DNA of 19,317 bases from CAZKHG01 sp964552655 (GCA_964552655.1 CAZKHG010000060.1:1-19317); one strand, 5' to 3'; numbered from the stretch's first letter, positions 6,522 through 14,656 are shown. The notes: generated by a model from the letters alone, not told the origin. Program-made: numbers and translations.

Positions 6522-8234
6522 ATGTCGATAAAATTAACTATCTCCTTATTAGCTATACAATTAACCTTTCCGTTCCAAATATTTAGCCAACCAAAAAAAG
6601 ATTCTGTTCAATTTACATACCCTTTAAAAGAGTTAAATGGATTTTCCGGTTCGTTTGGTGAAATCCGAACAGATCACTTCCATTCCGGGGTTGATTTAAA
6701 AACCAACGGGGTACCGGGTTTCAAAGTTTTTGCAGCCGAAAAGGGTTTTGTTTCCAGAATTAAGGTTAGCACATTGGGCTTTGGTAAAGCGTTATACATT
6801 GATCATCCCAACGGATATACCTCAGTTTATGCACACCTGGAGAGCTATTCCCCAAAAATTGACAGCATTGTTAGGGCTTTCCAGTACCAACAACAATCCT
6901 TTGAAGTGGAACTTTTCCCTCAACCAAACGAAATTCAGGTTAAAAAAGGTGAACTTATTGCTATAAGTGGGAATTCTGGCACTTCAGGAGGGCCTCATCT
7001 TCATTTTGAGATCAGGAATTCGGGTTCTCAGAAACCTCTTAACCCATTTTTAAACCTAATGAAGATTGCGGATGCCAGTCCGCCCTGGATAAAATCAATC
7101 CATTTGTACCAACTTGACAGTGTCTCCCAGATAAACAACTATTTAACCCCGAATGATGTTTACTATAAACCATCTCAGCTGAAGAACGACACCATAAAAA
7201 CATCCGGAGTTATTGGGATTGGGGTGGATGTAGCTGACTCGTTAAACCGTTTCAGTTCCATTTTCGATGCTTATTCCGTTGAACTTAAAGTTGATGGGAC
7301 GACAATATATAGCCTGAGATTTGATGAATTTGCTTTTGCCGAGACCCGATATGTAAACAGCACCATTGATTACAAAATGAAAGTTGACAGCAACAAGGAA
7401 GTTATTAAACTTTATGCTGATCCCAATAATAATTTCTCGGGTATAAAACAATTGGTTAACAATGGGTTCATCAATAAAACCGGGAAAACCTATAAAATTG
7501 AGATCATAATACGCGATGCTTCATTTAACACTTCCACCTTAAAATTTAACATACTCGGCATAAAATCCCAAACCAATGGATCAGTTAAGAAAGTTAACGG
7601 TTCTTCATACGCTGTGTTACCCTGGAATAAAGATAATTACATTGAGAACGAGTTGTTCAGATTATTTATACCTAAAGCAACCCTTTATAACCATGCACCT
7701 TTCAGCTACATTATCAATAAATCCGATCTTTCGAAACTTTCACCATTAATCAGAATTGGGTATAAGACTGTTCCATTACACAACCGGGTTGAATTGGCAA
7801 TCAAAACAAATAATTTACCAACCCGGCTCAGGGAAAAAGCCCTTATTGCATCGGTTAACGGTAAAATTACACCAGCTGGCGGCAAATGGGAAAATGGTTT
7901 TATTAAAACCTTGATCTTCTCTTTTGGCGATTATTTTATCACCCTTGACACAATTCCTCCTACAATTAAGCCCCTGAACTTTGTTCCCGGGAATGATCTT
8001 AGAAAAATAAATGAAATCAGGTTTACTGTTAAGGATGATTTATCCGGGGTAAAAACAATCAACGGTTTTATAGATAAACAGTGGGCCCTCTTCGAATATG
8101 ACCCTAAAATTGATGAGGTTAAGTATATTTTTGATAACACCAGAATAAAAATGAACTCGAATCATTCCCTGGAACTATTTGTAAAAGATGAAAGGGGGAA
8201 TGAAAAGAAATACTCTTGCGATTTCTTTCGTTGA
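6522..8234 (+). CDS. Secreted M23 (LytM-type) metallopeptidase
   Basis: A 570-aa exported protein with an N-terminal signal peptide (about residues 1-22, ending FSQ). The LytM/M23 zinc peptidase domain lies near the N-terminus: zinc ligands HSGVD (His54, Asp58), a catalytic His in VYAHL (His105), and GGPHLHFEI (His159 catalytic, His161 zinc ligand). All key residues are present, so it should be an active endopeptidase that cuts peptidoglycan cross-links or other envelope peptides. An insert of about 30 residues (110-140) separates the third His from the ISGNSGTSG loop. The C-terminal 370 residues are predicted beta-rich and resemble immunoglobulin-like repeats, for example around the segment DDLSGVKTINGFID. 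It stands alone behind its own promoter, divergent from the zapA run. The substrate is not visible from the sequence. Confidence 0.93.
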   Translation: MSIKLTISLLAIQLTFPFQIFSQPKKDSVQFTYPLKELNGFSGSFGEIRTDHFHSGVDLKTNGVPGFKVFAAEKGFVSRIKVSTLGFGKALYIDHPNGYTSVYAHLESYSPKIDSIVRAFQYQQQSFEVELFPQPNEIQVKKGELIAISGNSGTSGGPHLHFEIRNSGSQKPLNPFLNLMKIADASPPWIKSIHLYQLDSVSQINNYLTPNDVYYKPSQLKNDTIKTSGVIGIGVDVADSLNRFSSIFDAYSVELKVDGTTIYSLRFDEFAFAETRYVNSTIDYKMKVDSNKEVIKLYADPNNNFSGIKQLVNNGFINKTGKTYKIEIIIRDASFNTSTLKFNILGIKSQTNGSVKKVNGSSYAVLPWNKDNYIENELFRLFIPKATLYNHAPFSYIINKSDLSKLSPLIRIGYKTVPLHNRVELAIKTNNLPTRLREKALIASVNGKITPAGGKWENGFIKTLIFSFGDYFITLDTIPPTIKPLNFVPGNDLRKINEIRFTVKDDLSGVKTINGFIDKQWALFEYDPKIDEVKYIFDNTRIKMNSNHSLELFVKDERGNEKKYSCDFFR

Positions 8235-8320
8235 GAATTTCGATCAGTCCTAACAAAGCAAAACTTAATGAACATAAAAATTATGGTTTTTATTCTCCAT
8301 TAGTAAATTAAAACAATAAA

Positions 8321-9232
8321 ATGCTTACCCATATTTTTTACTTTATCCTGTTTCTGATTTCTCTGGTATTAATTGCGATCCAGCCTTGGTTTCTGATGTA
8401 TGGGTACAGCAATATCATGGCATTTCTACTTCATGGGTTAATCAGGTATCGTGTTAAGGTTACCAGAGAAAATTTAAAAGCTGCATTCCCTGATAAATCT
8501 GAAATGGAACTTAGTACCATTGAACAGTTGACCTATAAAAACCTGGCAGATATAGCCGTTGAAACAATTAAAGGTTTTACCATGTTTAACTGGAGCGTAA
8601 GAAAACAGCACAAAATAGTAAACCCTGAACTACTCGATAAATATTATAACAACCGGCAAAGTGTGATAGGTGTTGCAGCACATTATGGCAATTGGGAATG
8701 GGGTGCAATGTCCGCTGGATTATTTTTAAAACATAAACCCATAGCAATATATAAACCCCTTGACAACCCAATTATAGACTGGTTTATGAGGTGGAACAGG
8801 GCTCAAAGAGGAACTGTTTTGGCTTCAATTTTTAAAACAGAAGAAACTTTCCAAAAATATAAAAACGAAATTTGTTTGTATATACTCGTGGCAGATCAGA
8901 GCCCCTCTAATCTGAACAAATCGTATTGGGTTAATTTTTTCAATCAGGACACTGCCTGTTTGCACGGGCCTGAAAAGTACGCTCATCTTTATAACTATCC
9001 TGTAATTTTTATAGAAATAAAGCGGGTTAAAAGAGGGCATTACGAAATTATCCTTTCAGAGCTGGCTGAAAATCCATCGGAATTACCTGAAAGTGAACTG
9101 ACAAAACTATACATGGGGAGGGTTGAAGAAATGATCAGAAAAGCACCTGAAAATTGGCTATGGACGCATAGGCGTTGGAAAAGGAAAAGACCACCACTTT
9201 TTAATAACTTTGAATTTACCCCAAAATCATAA
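8321..9232 (+). CDS. Lipid A biosynthesis acyltransferase, LpxL/HtrB family
   Basis: Inner-membrane acyltransferase of 303 aa, normal for the LpxL/LpxM family, which transfers a secondary acyl chain to the lipid A precursor. One N-terminal membrane anchor covers about residues 4-26. The catalytic H-x4-E motif is HYGNWE (His121 to Glu126). Further family marks are TRENLKAAFPDKS (48-60), a downstream VADQSPS stretch, and the C-terminal NWLWTHRRWKRKRP. The start ATG 8321 is the first in frame and places the anchor correctly. It stands 86 nt after the peptidase, with no clear promoter, so read-through from the peptidase is possible. Whether it adds a secondary acyl chain to lipid A or acts on another lysophospholipid cannot be decided from sequence. 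Confidence 0.9.
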   Translation: MLTHIFYFILFLISLVLIAIQPWFLMYGYSNIMAFLLHGLIRYRVKVTRENLKAAFPDKSEMELSTIEQLTYKNLADIAVETIKGFTMFNWSVRKQHKIVNPELLDKYYNNRQSVIGVAAHYGNWEWGAMSAGLFLKHKPIAIYKPLDNPIIDWFMRWNRAQRGTVLASIFKTEETFQKYKNEICLYILVADQSPSNLNKSYWVNFFNQDTACLHGPEKYAHLYNYPVIFIEIKRVKRGHYEIILSELAENPSELPESELTKLYMGRVEEMIRKAPENWLWTHRRWKRKRPPLFNNFEFTPKS

Positions 9233-9271
9233 ATTAACCCAAACAAGATATGGTTTTATAATTTTTGGTTC

Positions 9272-9279
9272 TAAATTTG
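9272..9279 (+). promoter_or_regulatory. Candidate -7 promoter element before the secreted-protein/anmK pair
   Basis: TAAATTTG is an exact match to the Bacteroidota -7 element, 23 nt before the ATG at 9303. No good TTG element lies 17-23 nt upstream, so the promoter is only partly supported. Confidence 0.45.
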
Positions 9280-9302
9280 AAGCCTTCAACTAAAATAATT
9301 TA

Positions 9303-10004
9303 ATGATGAGAAAAATATATCCAATTCTAATAATTTCAATTTTTATAAGTGTTTCCAATCAGGCTTTCGCGCAAAAGTATAAAAACAAGGAAATATCGTT
9401 GATTTCATTTAGCGTTACAATTTACCCCGAAACAAAACAGTTTCTCGAGAAATTATCAGGCAACTTTCCTCCATATAAAAACCCTAAAGCCGATAAGATT
9501 ATTGGAACAATAAAGGAAAAAACCTGGGCATTCCTGATTGACAAACTACAGGAGGATAATGGCATGTTTATCCTTCCGCTGAATACATTGGGTGATAGCT
9601 ACAGCTATGATATCTACGGGTTTCCAGACGGAAATATTAATAAGGCATTAAAGAAAGGGGAATCAAAATTCTATATGAAAATCGAAATGTATATCGGAAC
9701 CGCTTCAAACCCAACCAATGCTGTCTCATACAAGAATCAAAAAGATACATCTTTGTATCCCTCACAACTTCAGGATGGACAAATAATGCCTAAGGTAACA
9801 ATTGATATTACCACCTATTCCAATAATGGAATTCTACCGGTAGGTAGATACAAAGGGATCTCAGCAGCCCCAAAACCTTTTGATTTAACCCCTTATGTAC
9901 TCGATGGTTTGGTAAATACTAAAAATTCATTTGAACCTACAACCCTTATGGGTATTATAAATGAGGCCATCGCTGAAATATCAATCAATATTTTAGCTGA
10001 GTAG
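9303..10004 (+). CDS. Exported protein of unknown function
   Basis: I do not recognise this 233-aa protein. It has a clear signal peptide (about residues 1-23, hydrophobic core YPILIISIFISVSN, ending AFA before QKY), so it is exported to the periplasm or surface. The rest is soluble, without membrane helices, lipobox or repeats. The region ISLISFSVTIYPETKQFL and a later segment rich in Asn, Pro and Lys do not match a family I know. The start is one of two tandem ATG codons (9303 or 9306). The stop is one base before the anmK start, so the two genes are almost certainly co-transcribed. That suggests, without proof, a role in envelope or peptidoglycan turnover. Confidence 0.85.
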   Translation: MMRKIYPILIISIFISVSNQAFAQKYKNKEISLISFSVTIYPETKQFLEKLSGNFPPYKNPKADKIIGTIKEKTWAFLIDKLQEDNGMFILPLNTLGDSYSYDIYGFPDGNINKALKKGESKFYMKIEMYIGTASNPTNAVSYKNQKDTSLYPSQLQDGQIMPKVTIDITTYSNNGILPVGRYKGISAAPKPFDLTPYVLDGLVNTKNSFEPTTLMGIINEAIAEISINILAE

Positions 10005-10005
10005 T

Positions 10006-11094
10006 ATGCCTGTTGCAACGATTACTCATTTACATTCCTCTGATTTTTTCAAGGTTATTGGCGTAATGTCCGGTACTTCTTTGGATGGTCTTGATATTGC
10101 GCTTTGTAGTTTCATGTATGATGGCAGTAAATGGAGTTTTAAGATAAATGATGCTAAAAACTTCAGGTATGACGACAGAATCAGCCAGATGCTGGAAAAT
10201 GCTTACCATTCTTCCGGAAGAGAGTTAACCATTACTGATTATGAATATGGCAGATTCATTGGGAAAAAAATCAATGAACTACTTAAAATAAGCGATTTCA
10301 AGCCTGATTTTATTTCATCTCATGGACATACCATCTTCCATGATCCTGACAGCGGTTATACATTGCAAATTGGGAAAGGGTCGGCCATTGCAGCAGAAAC
10401 CGGTTTGCCATGCATCTGCGATTTTCGCTCATCCGATGTAAGCAAATCTGGTCAGGGTGCCCCTTTGGTTCCAATCGGGGATAAATTACTATTTGCAGAT
10501 TTTGATATTTGTCTTAACCTTGGTGGTTTTTGCAATCTCAGCTTTGAAAAAAATGGAGAAAGAATCGCCTTCGATATCAGCCCATGCAATATGGCACTGA
10601 ACCATTTTGCCCAAAAACTGGGCAAGGCGTTTGACATGAATGGCGAACTTGGTTCCCGGGGTAAATTAAACCAGAATTTACTGGATGAATTGAATTCCAT
10701 CCCTTATTACAACTTAGGTTATCCCAAGTCACTTGGCAAGGAATGGTTTATTAATTCCTTCCTCCCGATAGTTGAAAAATATCAAATTGATGATTTAGAT
10801 ATCCTTTCAACACTTTATGAACATATAGCCATCCAAATAGCTAATAGTACAAATATTGTTAGCGGGAGAAACATATTAATAACAGGTGGTGGTGCTAAAA
10901 ATGAATTTTTAATCCATTTAATAAAAAGTAAGTCTAAAAAAACAATTATCATCCCGGATGAGTTAATTATTGATTATAAAGAGGCCCTGATTTTTGCTTT
11001 TTTAGGAGTGCTTTATTTAATAGGCAAACCAGGTGCTTTAAAATCGGTAACCGGAGCAACAGAAGATTCTATTTCGGGTTGTTTGTATTATTGA
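10006..11094 (+). CDS. anmK: Anhydro-N-acetylmuramic acid kinase
   Basis: Cytoplasmic sugar kinase of 362 aa, near the usual 370, that phosphorylates and opens 1,6-anhydro-MurNAc to MurNAc-6-phosphate during peptidoglycan recycling. Visible marks are VIGVMSGTSLDGLD (residues 17-30, ATP binding), SSHGHTIFHDP (104-114), DFRSSDVSKSGQGAPLVP (139-156), LNLGGFCNLS, and the C-terminal ITGGGAKNEFLI. The catalytic aspartate lies in FDISPCN, where most relatives have FDTGPGN; the Asp itself is kept. The start ATG 10006 is one base after the upstream stop. The N-terminus has about 15 extra residues before the first motif, so a later start cannot be excluded. Nothing suggests loss of function. Confidence 0.94.
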   Translation: MPVATITHLHSSDFFKVIGVMSGTSLDGLDIALCSFMYDGSKWSFKINDAKNFRYDDRISQMLENAYHSSGRELTITDYEYGRFIGKKINELLKISDFKPDFISSHGHTIFHDPDSGYTLQIGKGSAIAAETGLPCICDFRSSDVSKSGQGAPLVPIGDKLLFADFDICLNLGGFCNLSFEKNGERIAFDISPCNMALNHFAQKLGKAFDMNGELGSRGKLNQNLLDELNSIPYYNLGYPKSLGKEWFINSFLPIVEKYQIDDLDILSTLYEHIAIQIANSTNIVSGRNILITGGGAKNEFLIHLIKSKSKKTIIIPDELIIDYKEALIFAFLGVLYLIGKPGALKSVTGATEDSISGCLYY

Positions 11095-11146
11095 TCGGTA
11101 CTAAAAAGGGAAAAATCATGATTTTACCATTGATCAAATTTATTTC

Positions 11147-11154
11147 TACATTTG
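11147..11154 (+). promoter_or_regulatory. Candidate -7 promoter element of the C69 dipeptidase gene
   Basis: TACATTTG matches the Bacteroidota -7 consensus exactly and lies 31 nt before the ATG at 11186. The nearest TTG (11130-11132) is only 14 nt upstream, shorter than the usual 17-23, so the upstream element is weak. Confidence 0.45.
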
Positions 11155-11185
11155 GAAATTTTTGAAAAACTAAATAAATAATAAT

Positions 11186-12943
11186 ATGAAGAATACCTAT
11201 TTGATGCGAATTATTATGCTTTTCGTTTCTGTTTTCATCCTTGAATTAGATGGGAGTGCATGTACCAATTACCTGGTAACCAAAGGGGCATCCACCGATG
11301 GGTCAACGTTTATAACCTACGCCGCTGACTCTCACTACCTTTTTGGCGAACTCTATTTTCGACCGGCAGCAGATTACCCTGCCGGGGCTCTTCAAAAAAT
11401 CTATGAATGGGATACCGGAAAGTTTTTGGGAGAAATTCCCCAGGTTAGCCATACCTATTCTGTTGTTGGGAATATGAACCAATTCCAGGTTTCGCTGGGC
11501 GAAACCACATATGGTGGACGGGAAGAACTGGTTGACTCAACTGCTTTAATTGATTATGGTACATTAATGTACACAGCGCTTCAACGAGCTAAAACTGCCC
11601 GTGAAGCCATAAAGGTTATGGCAGAACTGGTTGAAAAATATGGTTATTACAGTAGTGGTGAATCATTCTCTGTTGCAGATCCCAACGAAGTATGGATTTT
11701 TGAGATGATCAGTAAAGGGATTGATATGAAAGTTGATAAAAAAACAAAAAAATCATATAATGCCAACAGGGGGGCAGTTTGGGTTGCTGTCAGAATTCCA
11801 GATGGTTATGTTTCAGGTCATGCAAACCATGCCAGAATTACAACTTTCCCAAAAGAAAATCTCAGCACATCAATAAGTTCAAAGAATCTTGATAAAATAT
11901 TTAACCCTGATATTCAATACGTTTATGCCTACGATGTAATTGATTTTGCTCGCAAAAAAGGTTATTTTACTGGGAAAGATGAGGAATTCAGTTTTTCTGA
12001 TACCTATGCCCCACTGGATTTTAGTGCTGCTCGATTTTGCGAGGTAAGGGTTTGGTCATTCTTCAAAGATGTAAATAACAACATGTGGGATTATTTCGAT
12101 TACGCCAAGGGGTTGAATCTCACTAAGAGAATGCCCCTTTATATCAAACCCGAAAGAAAAATATCTGTTCATGACATGATGAATTTCATGCGCGATCACC
12201 TTGAAGGGACAGAGCTCGATATGAGTAAAGATCCGGGAGCCGGACCTCATGGCTTACCTTACCGTTGGCGCCCATTGACATGGAAATACGAAGGGAAAAC
12301 CTATGTAAACGAGAGGGCAACGGCAACACAGCAAACCGGGTTCTCCTTCGTTGCACAGGCACGCAGCTGGTTGCCCGATCCTATTGGAGGTATATTCTGG
12401 TTTAGCGTTGATGATGCCGCTTCAACAGTTTATTTCCCTGCTTATTGTGGAATTACTGCAGTTCCCGAAGCCTATGCTGAGGGCAAAGGCGATATGCTTA
12501 CCTACTGTAACGATTGCGCATTCTGGACATTCAATAAAGTTTCCAATTTTGCCTATTTGCGTTACGATTTAATGCATGCTGACGTGGTAAAGGTTCAAAC
12601 TGAACTGGAAACAAAATTTATTGAAAACACGCCAATTGTAGATAATGAAGCCACCCAACTTTATAAGGCGAACCCGGAAAAAGCGATACAATACCTGACT
12701 GATTACTCGGTTAACTCAGGTAACTTCGTAGTTCAGCGCTGGGAAAAACTATTCCAATATTTACTGGTTAAATTTATGGATGGCAATGTAAAACAGGAGG
12801 AAAACGGGAAATTTAAGTATAACGAATACAATGCATGCCCTGCACCAGTGAAGAATCCTCAATACCCCGATTGGTGGAAAAAGAATGTAATTGACGCCAC
12901 AGGAGATAAGTTGAAACAACCCGAAGGTGCTGGTGGGCATTAA
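11186..12943 (+). CDS. Exported C69-family dipeptidase (PepD-like, Ntn hydrolase)
   Basis: A 585-aa peptidase of family C69, whose members cleave dipeptides and use an N-terminal cysteine as nucleophile. Residues 1-25 form a signal peptide ending DGSA, followed directly by Cys26 in CTNYLVTKGASTDGSTF, the family's typical mature start. Further family motifs are NMNQFQVSLGETTYGGREEL (about 95-114), SSGESFSVADPNEVWIFEMI, and GAVWVAVRIPDGYVSGHANH. The remaining 350 residues match the long Bacteroidota members in layout, for example RATATQQTGFSFVAQARSW. The gene has its own weak promoter and a strong 3' hairpin, so it appears to be a single-gene unit. It probably degrades small peptides in the periplasm for nutrition. 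Confidence 0.92.
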   Translation: MKNTYLMRIIMLFVSVFILELDGSACTNYLVTKGASTDGSTFITYAADSHYLFGELYFRPAADYPAGALQKIYEWDTGKFLGEIPQVSHTYSVVGNMNQFQVSLGETTYGGREELVDSTALIDYGTLMYTALQRAKTAREAIKVMAELVEKYGYYSSGESFSVADPNEVWIFEMISKGIDMKVDKKTKKSYNANRGAVWVAVRIPDGYVSGHANHARITTFPKENLSTSISSKNLDKIFNPDIQYVYAYDVIDFARKKGYFTGKDEEFSFSDTYAPLDFSAARFCEVRVWSFFKDVNNNMWDYFDYAKGLNLTKRMPLYIKPERKISVHDMMNFMRDHLEGTELDMSKDPGAGPHGLPYRWRPLTWKYEGKTYVNERATATQQTGFSFVAQARSWLPDPIGGIFWFSVDDAASTVYFPAYCGITAVPEAYAEGKGDMLTYCNDCAFWTFNKVSNFAYLRYDLMHADVVKVQTELETKFIENTPIVDNEATQLYKANPEKAIQYLTDYSVNSGNFVVQRWEKLFQYLLVKFMDGNVKQEENGKFKYNEYNACPAPVKNPQYPDWWKKNVIDATGDKLKQPEGAGGH

Positions 12944-12963
12944 TAACAATAAAGGGTAAAGTT

Positions 12964-12997
12964 TAAAGGGTAATAAGTTTTCAATTATTACCCTTTA
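12964..12997 (+). terminator. Hairpin after the C69 dipeptidase gene
   Basis: A 13-bp perfect stem, AAAGGGTAATAA (12965-12976) with TTATTACCCTTT (12985-12996) plus a closing T-A pair, surrounds an 8-nt loop. It starts 20 nt after the stop codon. The following sequence is AT-rich but lacks a real T-run, so termination may be partial. Confidence 0.65.
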
Positions 12998-13038
12998 TAT
13001 TATTACCAAAGTCATTTTTAATAATATTTTAAAGATAA

Positions 13039-13069
13039 TTGTTTTGATAATCATTTTTTTATATTTTTG
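13039..13069 (+). promoter_or_regulatory. Promoter of rplS
   Basis: TTG (13039-13041) and TATTTTTG (13062-13069) are separated by 20 nt and match the Bacteroidota consensus. Transcription would start near 13075, giving a leader of about 80 nt before the rplS ATG. Confidence 0.7.
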
Positions 13070-13090
13070 CGGCTCAATTTTCGTGGGTAA

Positions 13091-13134
13091 TCACTTACAT
13101 GGACACAGGAGCCTGTAACATTACACATAAGTGG
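13091..13134 (+). promoter_or_regulatory. Structured 5' leader of rplS, possible L19 autoregulation site
   Basis: The leader can fold with an outer stem CACTTA (13092-13097) and TAAGTG (13128-13133), plus a U-G pair outside it. An inner hairpin ACAG (13105-13108) with CTGT (13113-13116) is capped by GAGC. It ends 22 nt before the rplS start. Leaders of this kind before rplS have been proposed in related bacteria. Binding by L19 is inference. Confidence 0.4.
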
Positions 13135-13155
13135 AACAAATTAAAAATCAAAACG

Positions 13156-13539
13156 ATGGATTTCATTAAAGTTGCAGAAAATTCCTTCAAAGTAGAAAAG
13201 GAATTCCCGGAATTTAAGAGTGGTGATACAATCACAGTACATTATAAAATTGTTGAAGGGAATAAGGAGAGAATCCAGAATTTCAGGGGAGTGGTAATTC
13301 AACGTAAAGGAACCGGAGCCTCTGAAACTTTTACGGTTCGCAAAATATCAGGTGGTATTGGGGTTGAAAGAATTTTCCCTTTAAACTCTCCGTTCATTGA
13401 TAAAATTGATCTCAATAAATCAGGTAAAGTTCGCCGGGCCAGAATTTACTACTTAAGAAATTTAACCGGTAAAAAGGCTCGTATTAAAGAGAAAAAAATG
13501 AGAGTTGAAGTGCTTAGCACTCCAGATACTCAAGCTTAA
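13156..13539 (+). CDS. rplS: 50S ribosomal protein L19
   Basis: Ribosomal protein bL19 of 127 aa, located at the interface of the large and small subunits. The N-terminus MDFIKVAENSFKVEKEFPEF is followed by FKSGDTITVHYKIVEGNKER, FRGVVIQRKGTG, TFTVRKISGGIGVERIFPLN and the conserved C-terminal KVRRARIYYLRNLTGKKARI. I start at ATG 13156. The frame is open back to an ATG at 13099, but the 19 added residues are unlike any L19 and overlap the predicted leader structure. The gene has its own promoter and leader and is followed by hairpins and the tRNA-Arg promoter, so it is a single-gene unit. Confidence 0.97.
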   Translation: MDFIKVAENSFKVEKEFPEFKSGDTITVHYKIVEGNKERIQNFRGVVIQRKGTGASETFTVRKISGGIGVERIFPLNSPFIDKIDLNKSGKVRRARIYYLRNLTGKKARIKEKKMRVEVLSTPDTQA

Positions 13540-13560
13540 CAATAAATCCACGATTTTTTT

Positions 13561-13600
13561 CAAGGGGTTTATTCAATCCCTTGCCATCTCAAAAAAGATG
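13561..13600 (+). terminator. Two hairpins after rplS
   Basis: CAAGGG (13561-13566) pairs with CCCTTG (13578-13583), and CCATCT pairs with AGATGG around 13584-13601. The T-run lies before the first stem, not after, so these are weak candidates for the rplS 3' end. They overlap the -33 region of the tRNA promoter. Confidence 0.4.
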
Positions 13601-13610
13601 GCTAACTTTG
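13581..13610 (+). promoter_or_regulatory. Promoter of tRNA-Arg
   Basis: TTG (13581-13583), 19 nt, then TAACTTTG (13603-13610) is an exact fit to the Bacteroidota consensus. The start would lie near 13616, only about 6 nt before the mature tRNA 5' end. Confidence 0.75.
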
Positions 13611-13621
13611 TATCGTTTAAT

Positions 13622-13695
13622 GGCTCCGTAGCATAACTGAATAGTGCATCTGACTACGGATCAGAAGGTTGGGGGTTTGAATCCCTCCGGAGTCA
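13622..13695 (+). tRNA. tRNA-Arg (anticodon ACG)
   Basis: A complete 74-nt cloverleaf. The acceptor stem GGCTCCG pairs with CGGAGTC (one G-U pair). The anticodon stem TCTGA/TCAGA holds the loop CTACGGA with anticodon ACG, which reads CGU and, after A-to-I editing at position 34, CGC and CGA. The T arm is GGGGG-TTTGAAT-CCCTC. The discriminator base is A at 13695. The 3' CCA is not encoded (CAC follows) and must be added by the CCA enzyme. Confidence 0.95.
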
Positions 13696-13700
13696 CACTT

Positions 13701-13729
13701 AAGGCTATCATTAACTGGTAGCCTTTTTT
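13701..13729 (+). terminator. Intrinsic terminator of tRNA-Arg
   Basis: AAGGCTATCA (13701-13710) and TGGTAGCCTT (13716-13725) form a 10-bp stem with one G-U pair and a 5-nt loop, TTAAC. Six T at 13724-13729 follow. It stands six nt after the tRNA and fits a classic rho-independent terminator. Confidence 0.88.
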
Positions 13730-13777
13730 GTTATAATTCTTTTAGTGATTTCTATAACTTTACAAAAATTTCACGCT

Positions 13778-14365
13778 ATGAAAATGATTTTAACGTTAAT
13801 TTCAGCATTGCTCTTTGCTATTACTATTAATGCTCAAAATCCAATAGTAAGAATTTCAACAGATTATGGTAAAATCGATATTGAATTATATGTTGATAAA
13901 GCCCCAATAACTGCTACTAATTTTCTACACTATGTAGATGCGGGAAAATACAATGAAAATGCTTGCTTTTACAGGGTGGTAAGAATGGATAATCAACCTG
14001 ATTCACAGGTAAAAATTGAAGTTGTTCAGGGTGGATTTTTTGAGGATTCATTAATTGAAAAGTACCAGTTCCCCCCTATCAAACATGAAACTACAAAGGA
14101 AACCGGGATACTTCATAAAGATGGAGTAATCTCTATGGCACGAATGGAACCGGGTACAGCCTCTTCTGAATTCTTTATTTGTATTGGCGATCAACCGTCA
14201 CTTGATTTTATTGGAAATAGAAACCCCGATCTGCAAGGATTCGCAGCATTCGGGAAAGTGGTAAAGGGGATGAAAGTGGTTCGGAAAATTCAGCTTCAAA
14301 AGGATAAAGATCAATACCTCATACAACCTGTTAAAATATTAAATGTAAGCAGACTATCAAAATAA
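13778..14365 (+). CDS. Exported cyclophilin-type peptidyl-prolyl isomerase
   Basis: A 195-aa cyclophilin that catalyses cis-trans isomerisation of prolyl bonds, with an N-terminal signal peptide (residues 1-20, MKMILTLISALLFAITINAQ). I start at ATG 13778; the open frame reaches 13745, but the added 11 residues would spoil the signal peptide. The domain shows VRISTDYGKIDIELYVDKAP, TATNFLHYVDAGKY, the catalytic arginine in ACFYRVVR, VVQGGFF, ISMARMEPGTASSEFFICIG, and GFAAFGKVVKGMKVVRKI. The active-site residues FYR, QGG and SSEFFI are kept. The cyclosporin-binding tryptophan region is not recognisable, as in other bacterial relatives. It probably assists folding in the periplasm. Confidence 0.93.
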   Translation: MKMILTLISALLFAITINAQNPIVRISTDYGKIDIELYVDKAPITATNFLHYVDAGKYNENACFYRVVRMDNQPDSQVKIEVVQGGFFEDSLIEKYQFPPIKHETTKETGILHKDGVISMARMEPGTASSEFFICIGDQPSLDFIGNRNPDLQGFAAFGKVVKGMKVVRKIQLQKDKDQYLIQPVKILNVSRLSK

Positions 14366-14551
14366 AGTTTGCAACTATTAAGATAATCTCAACTTTTTTC
14401 AATAGAATTTCAGATATTCTACGACTTTAATCAACCGGAGAAAACCAAACCGATAGCTAAATTCCGGCTTTTAACTTTCTGCAACTAAATATAGCCAAAA
14501 ATCTTTCTCTAATTAAAAAATTGAAGATTTCAGGGTGTTCGGTCTTACCAC

Positions 14552-14575
14552 TCAATGTTCGGAATCGAACATTGA
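14552..14575. promoter_or_regulatory. Palindromic operator candidate upstream of the ABC permease
   Basis: TCAATGTTCG (14552-14561) and CGAACATTGA (14566-14575) form a perfect 10-bp inverted repeat around GAAT. It lies 66 bp before the sigma-54-like element and 132 bp before the start codon. This is a typical distance for an activator site. The bound protein is unknown; a dimeric helix-turn-helix regulator such as an NtrC-type activator would fit. Confidence 0.5.
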
Positions 14576-14640
14576 AAGGTATCAATAAGTGTCAATATAA
14601 ACTAGTATAATATTCTGATAGTTAATTCAATATGCGATAC

Positions 14641-14656
14641 TGGCATAATACATGAT
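14641..14656 (+). promoter_or_regulatory. Weak sigma-54-like promoter
   Basis: TGGCATAATACATGAT resembles the -24/-12 consensus TGGCACN5TTGCW with the correct spacing: TGGCA is intact at -24. At -12 the T and the C of TTGC are replaced by A, and the C matters. No housekeeping promoter is visible nearby. Confidence 0.3.

Noticed and set aside
13099..13155. Longer N-terminus for L19 from ATG 13099
   Set aside because: The added residues are unlike any L19, and the stretch overlaps the predicted leader stem.
13731..13777. Promoter for the cyclophilin gene (TAACTTTA at 13755-13762)
   Set aside because: The -7 box has one mismatch and the only TTG is inside the tRNA terminator T-run at 24 nt, so I did not list it as a feature.
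14425..14475. CCGGA/TCCGG inverted repeat in the intergenic region
   Set aside because: Only five base pairs with a long loop; it could easily arise by chance.
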